This document shows positions 14,301-18,545 of a stretch of 18,545 nucleotides of DNA, in pieces. The position numbers and the translations under genes were made by a program. The notes beneath the pieces are model-generated. The model was not told the origin of the DNA. It worked only from the letters and a program-made list of their open reading frames with translations, and did not search any database. The stretch's first letter is position 1. Each line of letters starts with the position of its first letter. The stretch spans positions 1 to 18,545 of the forward strand of contig JAKEHF010000070.1 in assembly GCA_022615295.1 (NCBI GenBank). The letters are read 5' to 3'. Source of the DNA: Actinomycetota bacterium (GTDB taxonomy: Bacteria; Actinomycetota; Acidimicrobiia; Spongiisociales; ZC4RG35).

Positions 14301-14980
14301 TGTCGGCACGCATCCTGCTCGTCGACGACGAACCCCGAGTCCGTGAAGTGGTGGCCGCCTATCTGGAACGCGAGGGCTATGTCGTCCAAACCGCTGCCGA
14401 CGGCGAGTCTGCGCGTCGGCACCTGACCGAGTTCAAGCCGAATCTCGTGGTTCTCGACCTGATGCTCCCCAACATCTCCGGGCTCGACGTGCTTAAGGAG
14501 ATAAGGAGACAGGGGGAGCTGCCTGTGATCGTCCTCACCGCGCGCGCCCACGAGTCAGACAGAGTCGCCGGTCTCGAGCTTGGTGCCGATGATTACGTGG
14601 TTAAGCCGTTCTCCCCACGGGAGCTGGTGGCAAGGGTGAGGACGGTGATGCGACGGGCGAGTCCGCGGCCCCCCGCCGCCCCCCTCTTCTTCGACGACTT
14701 GTCGATCGACGTGCCGCGGCGCGTTGCGACGGTGGACGGGAGACGGGTGGATCTGACGGCCCGCGAGTTCGACCTGCTCGCCTTTCTCGCCGCCCATGCC
14801 CCCCAGGCATACACCAGAGGTCAGCTCCTGGAGCTGGTATGGGGCTCCTCGCCGGAGTGGCAGGACCCTGCCACCGTCACTGTGCACGTGAGGCGGATCA
14901 GGCAGAAGATCGAGACCGACCCCCAGAACCCGAGATGGCTGATGACGGTGTGGGGCGTGGGATACAGGTTCGAGCCTTGA
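14300..14980 (+). CDS. OmpR/PhoB-family response regulator
   Basis: This 226-residue protein has a receiver domain (about 3-115) with Asp 9/10, phospho-acceptor Asp 53 (VLDLMLP), Thr 80 and Lys 102 (KPF) all in place. It is followed by a winged-helix DNA-binding domain (about 128-226, LTAREFDLLAFLA, then VTVHVRRIRQKIE and GVGYRFEP). Phosphorylated by the kinase encoded next, it should bind direct-repeat DNA near promoters. The start is a GTG without a ribosome binding site, probably leaderless. Its stop overlaps the kinase start as TTGA. The signal and regulon are not readable; the adjacent ABC exporter and the divergent DM13/DUF3179 pair are candidate targets by position. Confidence 0.95.
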   Translation: MSARILLVDDEPRVREVVAAYLEREGYVVQTAADGESARRHLTEFKPNLVVLDLMLPNISGLDVLKEIRRQGELPVIVLTARAHESDRVAGLELGADDYVVKPFSPRELVARVRTVMRRASPRPPAAPLFFDDLSIDVPRRVATVDGRRVDLTAREFDLLAFLAAHAPQAYTRGQLLELVWGSSPEWQDPATVTVHVRRIRQKIETDPQNPRWLMTVWGVGYRFEP

Positions 14981-16206
14981 GACCGCTCGCCTTCGGGCTG
15001 GGCGCGGTCCTCATCGCCGGTCTCCTCGTGGCCGAGACGGCCATGGACCTGTCTACGGACGAGCGCACCGCCATCTATCTGCTGTTCGGGGTCATGGCGC
15101 TGTTCACGTTTGTCGCCGCGGCCGTCCTCTTCAGGCTGATCAGAGGTTTCAGCTCACTGCGGGCCAGCCTCGTGGTGGTGGCCATGGCCGCGGTGTTCGT
15201 GGCGGGATGCACAGCGGCCCTAGCCGCGATGACGATGTTCATCGAGCCGCACGACCTTCAGCTCATCCTGGTGGCGGTGATCCTCGGCGTCGGCTTGGGT
15301 GGGGTGGTCGCCGGGGCGGTGGCCAGGCCCCTGACCCGTGACCTGGAGGCCATCACCGATGCCGCCGAACGGCTGGGGGAGGGCGATCTCGGGTCGAGGA
15401 CCGGGGTGAGTCGTCAGGACGAGCTGGGACGGGTGGCCGAGGCGTTCGACGGGATGGCCCGACGGCTCGAGTCCGCAGAGGCCGAGCGCCAGCATCTGCT
15501 CGCTTCGATCAGCCACGACCTGCGGACGCCGCTGGCCTCGATGCAGGCCGCGGTCGAGGCATTGCAGGATGGTCTGGCTCCCGACCCGCCCGCCTATCTC
15601 CGTGGATTGGGGCACGACCTCGACCATCTGGCTCGGCTCGTCGACGATCTCTTCCTCCTCGCCCGGATCGAATCGGGCAGCTATCGCCTCGCCGTCGTCG
15701 AGGTGGACCTCGCCGAGCTCGCCGACGAGGCCGTCGAGGCGGTGGCCCCCGCCGCCGCCAGGGACGGGGTCCAGGTGGGGGTGGCAGCGACGGGCCCGAT
15801 CCGGGTCGACGCAGACCCAACAGCCCTGGGACGGGTTCTGCGCAACCTCCTGGTCAACGCGATACGACACAGTCCTCCTGGTGGCGAGGTGACCATCGAG
15901 CTGACGCAGGCCGGCGCCATCGTGGAGACACTGGTGGTCGACCAGGGGGCCGGTTTCCCGCAGTCGATGCGCGAGACCGCCTTCGACCGATTCGTCCGAG
16001 CCGATGACTCGCGCAGTCGGGACACGGGTGGCAGCGGTCTCGGGCTGTCGATCGCCAAGGGCATCGTCGAGGCTCATGGCGGGACGATCGAGATCGCCGA
16101 CGGACCCGGGGGCCGGGTGCGTTTCGTCCTGCCCGCCCAGTCCTCCTTCGTTCTTCGAACCCAGGGTTCCCAGCCCCGCTCAGCGGGGCTATCAACCCTG
16201 GGTTGA
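14977..16206 (+). CDS. Sensor histidine kinase
   Basis: This 409-residue membrane kinase has four predicted N-terminal helices (about 5-22, 33-55, 63-87, 94-116) with only short loops, so it probably senses within or near the membrane. A HAMP linker follows (about 117-168), then the phosphorylated His 180 in SHDLRTPL, the N box LRNLLVNAIRHSPPGG, the G1 box DQGAGF, the F box FDRFVRAD and the G2 box GGSGLGLSI. All are intact. I chose TTG 14977 because it overlaps the regulator's stop (TTGA) and starts right before the first helix; the ATG at 14839 lies deep in the regulator gene. The last residues (after FVLPAQ) are encoded by a large hairpin and are probably not conserved. Confidence 0.93.
   Translation: MRPLAFGLGAVLIAGLLVAETAMDLSTDERTAIYLLFGVMALFTFVAAAVLFRLIRGFSSLRASLVVVAMAAVFVAGCTAALAAMTMFIEPHDLQLILVAVILGVGLGGVVAGAVARPLTRDLEAITDAAERLGEGDLGSRTGVSRQDELGRVAEAFDGMARRLESAEAERQHLLASISHDLRTPLASMQAAVEALQDGLAPDPPAYLRGLGHDLDHLARLVDDLFLLARIESGSYRLAVVEVDLAELADEAVEAVAPAAARDGVQVGVAATGPIRVDADPTALGRVLRNLLVNAIRHSPPGGEVTIELTQAGAIVETLVVDQGAGFPQSMRETAFDRFVRADDSRSRDTGGSGLGLSIAKGIVEAHGGTIEIADGPGGRVRFVLPAQSSFVLRTQGSQPRSAGLSTLG
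16158..16204. repeat. Large hairpin at the 3' end of the kinase gene
   Basis: AACCCAGGGTT (16158-16168) pairs perfectly with AACCCTGGGTT (16194-16204). Inside, AGCCCCGC (16172-16179) pairs with GCGGGGCT (16183-16190) across a TCA loop, separated from the outer stem by a 3x3 internal loop. The outer arms are themselves near-palindromes. It encodes the kinase's last residues and reaches the first base of the stop codon. No T-run follows, so it is either a non-canonical terminator, an mRNA-stabilising structure or an inserted palindromic repeat. Confidence 0.85.
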
Positions 16207-16246
16207 GAGGATGCCTCACCTCCCGACAGGTGACACAATCACGACG

Positions 16247-16882
16247 ATGACACGTCGCAACCGGGTCGATCCGTGGGGTGATCTCCACGCCGTGGCCTCC
16301 CGCGGGCTGTTCACGGGGAACCGGGGTTGTCTTGTCGACGACCAGGGCGCCGTGGTTCGCCATCACCGAGGTCGGCTCTGGATCGTCTGTGTGACCGAGT
16401 ACCGGGGGTGGCGTCACCCCCTCGACGCAGCCGGGACATGGACACCCGTCTTCTTCCTCGACGAGGCGGTGGCCCTGGCCGCGGGTCACCGTCCTTGTGG
16501 TCTCTGTCGACGGGACGCCTACCACTCGTACAGGCAGGCGGCCACGGGGAGTGTCGACGGCATCCCGGCATCGGCCCTCGACGCCAAACTCACAACCGAA
16601 CGGCTTCAGCGGGGTCGAGGAATCGACCGGGCGGCGGATCGTCTCGTCTGGGAGGCGGAGATCTCCGATCTCCCGATAGGCGCGGTCATCGACGCCCGTG
16701 GGGTGGCCAAGCTGGTCCTCGACGACCGGCTCCTCACCTTCGGATTCGAGGGCTGGCATGACCCTGTGAGGAGACCGCCACGTGGCCGGGTCCGGGTCAT
16801 CACGCCCCGCACCTCCGTCGCCGCCCTTCGCAATGGATACCAGCCGGTTCTCCACTCCAGCGCCCTACATACCATGGGGTGA
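16247..16882 (+). CDS. Conserved protein with four cysteines, function unknown
   Basis: This 211-residue soluble protein looks like an unnamed family I have seen in several bacterial phyla, but I cannot assign a function. Visible landmarks are GNRGCLVDD (Cys 28), WIVCVTEYRGW (Cys 48), FFLDEAVALAAGHRPCGLCRRDAY (about 69-92, Cys 84 and 87) and a C-terminal RNGYQPVLHSSA. The four cysteines could form one zinc site, and GHRPCxxCRR recalls the zinc motif of the Ada repair domain; both points are inference. ATG 16247 is chosen because CACAAT (16234-16239) is a possible -10 box seven bases before it and the family starts with this basic segment; ATG 16211 is the alternative. Its stop overlaps the ABC ATPase start as GTGA. 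Confidence 0.75.
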   Translation: MTRRNRVDPWGDLHAVASRGLFTGNRGCLVDDQGAVVRHHRGRLWIVCVTEYRGWRHPLDAAGTWTPVFFLDEAVALAAGHRPCGLCRRDAYHSYRQAATGSVDGIPASALDAKLTTERLQRGRGIDRAADRLVWEAEISDLPIGAVIDARGVAKLVLDDRLLTFGFEGWHDPVRRPPRGRVRVITPRTSVAALRNGYQPVLHSSALHTMG

Positions 16883-17769
16883 ACGTGAATCTGATAGAGA
16901 TCTCCGGGCTGGTCAAGACCTTCGGTCCGACGAGGGCTCTCGACGGTCTCGACATGACCGTGGCCGAGGGTGAGATCCACGGCTTCCTGGGTCCCAACGG
17001 GGCCGGGAAGACGACGGCCATCCGGGTCCTGCTCGGCCTCCTCCGCCACGACTCTGGCACGGTGAGACTGCTCGGGGGTGACCCCTGGGCTGACGCCACC
17101 GAGCTCCACCGACGGCTCGCCTACGTGCCCGGCGACGTGATGTTGTGGCCCAACCTCAGCGGTGGCGAGGTCATCGACCTGCTCGGTCGTCTCCGCGGTG
17201 GTCTCGACGAGGGACGCCGCAAGCGACTTCTGGAGCGCTTCGACTTGGACCCGACCAAGAAGGGGCGGACCTACTCCAAGGGGAACCGGCAGAAGGTGGC
17301 CCTGATCGCGGCTCTGGCCTCCGACGTGGAACTGCTCATCCTCGACGAGCCGACTGCAGGTCTCGACCCCCTGATGGAGGCCGAGTTCCGCAGGGCCATC
17401 GAGGAGGACCGCTCCCTGGGGCGGACGGTGCTCCTCGCCAGCCACATCCTCGCCGAGGTCGAGGCGCTCTGTGATCGGGTGAGCATCATACGCAAGGGTC
17501 GTGCTGTGGAGTCGGGCACCCTCGCCGAGCTGCGCCATCTGACGAGGACGACCATCGAAGCCGAGGTGGCCGGCGACCCCTCGGCTCTCTCTCGGCTGCC
17601 CGGTGTGCATGGGTTCCGAAGCCACGATCACCGTGTCGACTTCGAGGTGGACTCCGATCACGTCGGGGAGGTCTTAGCTGCGATGACGCCCCTAGGGGTC
17701 CGCAGCCTCATAAGCCAGCCACCCACCCTGGAGGAGCTGTTCATGAGGCACTACCAGGACGGCGGATGA
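16879..17769 (+). CDS. ABC exporter ATP-binding protein
   Basis: This 296-residue ATPase has Walker A GPNGAGKTT (38-46), Walker B LLILDEPTAGLD (153-164) and the switch His 190. The signature loop is YSKGNRQK (133-140) rather than LSGGQ, and the Q-loop region reads YVPGDVMLWPNLSGGE. These variants are characteristic of actinobacterial exporters related to polyketide-antibiotic (tetronasin-type) transporters. A C-terminal extension (about 225-296) is typical of the group. It energises the permease encoded next. GTG 16879 overlaps the upstream stop (GTGA), and its own stop overlaps the permease start (ATGA). The substrate is unknown. Confidence 0.93.
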   Translation: MNVNLIEISGLVKTFGPTRALDGLDMTVAEGEIHGFLGPNGAGKTTAIRVLLGLLRHDSGTVRLLGGDPWADATELHRRLAYVPGDVMLWPNLSGGEVIDLLGRLRGGLDEGRRKRLLERFDLDPTKKGRTYSKGNRQKVALIAALASDVELLILDEPTAGLDPLMEAEFRRAIEEDRSLGRTVLLASHILAEVEALCDRVSIIRKGRAVESGTLAELRHLTRTTIEAEVAGDPSALSRLPGVHGFRSHDHRVDFEVDSDHVGEVLAAMTPLGVRSLISQPPTLEELFMRHYQDGG

Positions 17770-18545
17770 ACGCGCTGGTGGGGACGACGAGACTGGCTCG
17801 TCTCGTCCTGCGTCGGGACAGGTTCCGTCTAACGGTCTGGGTGGCCGTACTGGCCTTGCTCCCCGTGGCGACCGCCTCCGCCCTGGCCTCGCTGTTTCCC
17901 ACCGTCGCCGACCGGGAGAGCCTGGCGGTTACGGTCGCCTCATCCCCGGCGCTGGTCGCCTTTCTCGGACCTCTCTACGACACGAGCGTCGGCGCGTTGA
18001 CCCTGTGGCGGGTCGGCACCCTGGCCGCCACCTTGGCCGGACTGATGGCCGTCCTCACCGTGGTGAGGCACACCCGGGACGAGGAGGAGACGGGGCGCCG
18101 CGAACTCCTCGGTGCCACGGTGCTCGGGCGATCGGCTCCCTTGGCTGCTGCGATGATCGTCGTCACCGGGGCCGGCGTTGTCATCGGAGCCGTGGCTGCC
18201 GCAGGTCTGATGTCGATAGGCGAGACGGCGGCCGGCTCCGTCGCTTACGGTCTGGGCACGGTCGGCGTCGTGATGGCCTTCGCCGCGATCGGGGCATGGA
18301 GCGCACAGCTCACCGAGTCGGCGACGTCCGCGCGTGGCATCGCCGTCGGAGTCGTCGCAGGGGTTTGGCTGCTCAGGGTGGCCGGTGACGGCGGTGAGGC
18401 GGCGGGTCTCGGGTTCCTCTCCTGGCTGTCACCGGTCGGCTGGTTCGCCAGACTCCGGCCCTTCGCCGACGAACAGTGGTGGGTGCTCCTGCTCTGGGTC
18501 GGTCTCACCCTGGTGGTGGGTGCCGTGTCGTTCGCCGTCATGGCC
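17766..18545 (+). CDS. ABC exporter permease (polyketide-exporter-like), partial at window edge
   Basis: The ATG at 17766 overlaps the ATPase stop (ATGA), and the frame stays open for 260 codons to the window end. It starts MNALVGTTRLARLVLRRDRF, then hydrophobic segments at about residues 20-41, 80-103, 122-147, 157-181, 192-207 and 237-260. A cytoplasmic loop HTRDEEETGRRELLGATVLG (about 101-120) is typical of permeases in the polyketide-antibiotic exporter group, whose members usually have about twelve helices in some 530 residues, so roughly half is present. It should pair with the preceding ATPase in the membrane. The export substrate is not readable. Confidence 0.88.
   Translation, partial: MNALVGTTRLARLVLRRDRFRLTVWVAVLALLPVATASALASLFPTVADRESLAVTVASSPALVAFLGPLYDTSVGALTLWRVGTLAATLAGLMAVLTVVRHTRDEEETGRRELLGATVLGRSAPLAAAMIVVTGAGVVIGAVAAAGLMSIGETAAGSVAYGLGTVGVVMAFAAIGAWSAQLTESATSARGIAVGVVAGVWLLRVAGDGGEAAGLGFLSWLSPVGWFARLRPFADEQWWVLLLWVGLTLVVGAVSFAVMA

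Overview
The window is GC-rich, densely packed DNA with many 4-base gene overlaps, GTG and TTG starts and several starts that look leaderless. Together with the gene content (TadE/TadG pilus proteins, a polyketide-exporter-like ABC pair, a TusA/DsrE sulfur cluster) this points to a high-GC actinobacterium, possibly an Acidimicrobiia-like lineage. That placement is an inference from style, not from a marker gene. I see no rRNA, tRNA, CRISPR array, insertion sequence or phage gene.

Left part (1-7477). A truncated haemoglobin gene runs off the left edge on the minus strand and is split by an in-frame TAG just before its conserved MGGP motif. Upstream of it lies a 702-residue single-pass membrane protein of unknown function. 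Divergent from that is a TerC-family membrane protein. Next come a TetR-type repressor and, divergent from it, an alcohol dehydrogenase/quinone reductase-like oxidoreductase. The oxidoreductase overlaps a duplicated DUF4389 membrane protein and is followed by a 14-helix DHA2 drug exporter. The TetR/oxidoreductase gap carries a good promoter inside operator-like inverted repeats.

Middle (7500-9432). The minus strand carries cysteine synthase, TusA and a DsrE-like protein. In front of cysteine synthase is a complete attenuator: a weak promoter, a (nearly) leaderless 20-codon leader peptide with six cysteines, a 7-base antiterminator segment at its stop codon, and an intrinsic terminator 18 bases before the cysteine synthase start. 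The arrangement predicts that the sulfur operon is switched on when charged tRNA-Cys is scarce.

Right part (9520-18545). The minus strand carries a DM13-domain protein overlapping a DUF3179 lipoprotein, then two TadE-like pseudopilins and a TadG-like protein. The plus strand carries an OmpR-type response regulator, its histidine kinase, a small unnamed four-cysteine protein, an ABC ATPase and the start of its permease, which runs off the right edge. The last three genes are chained by 4-base overlaps. The kinase gene ends in a large perfect hairpin.
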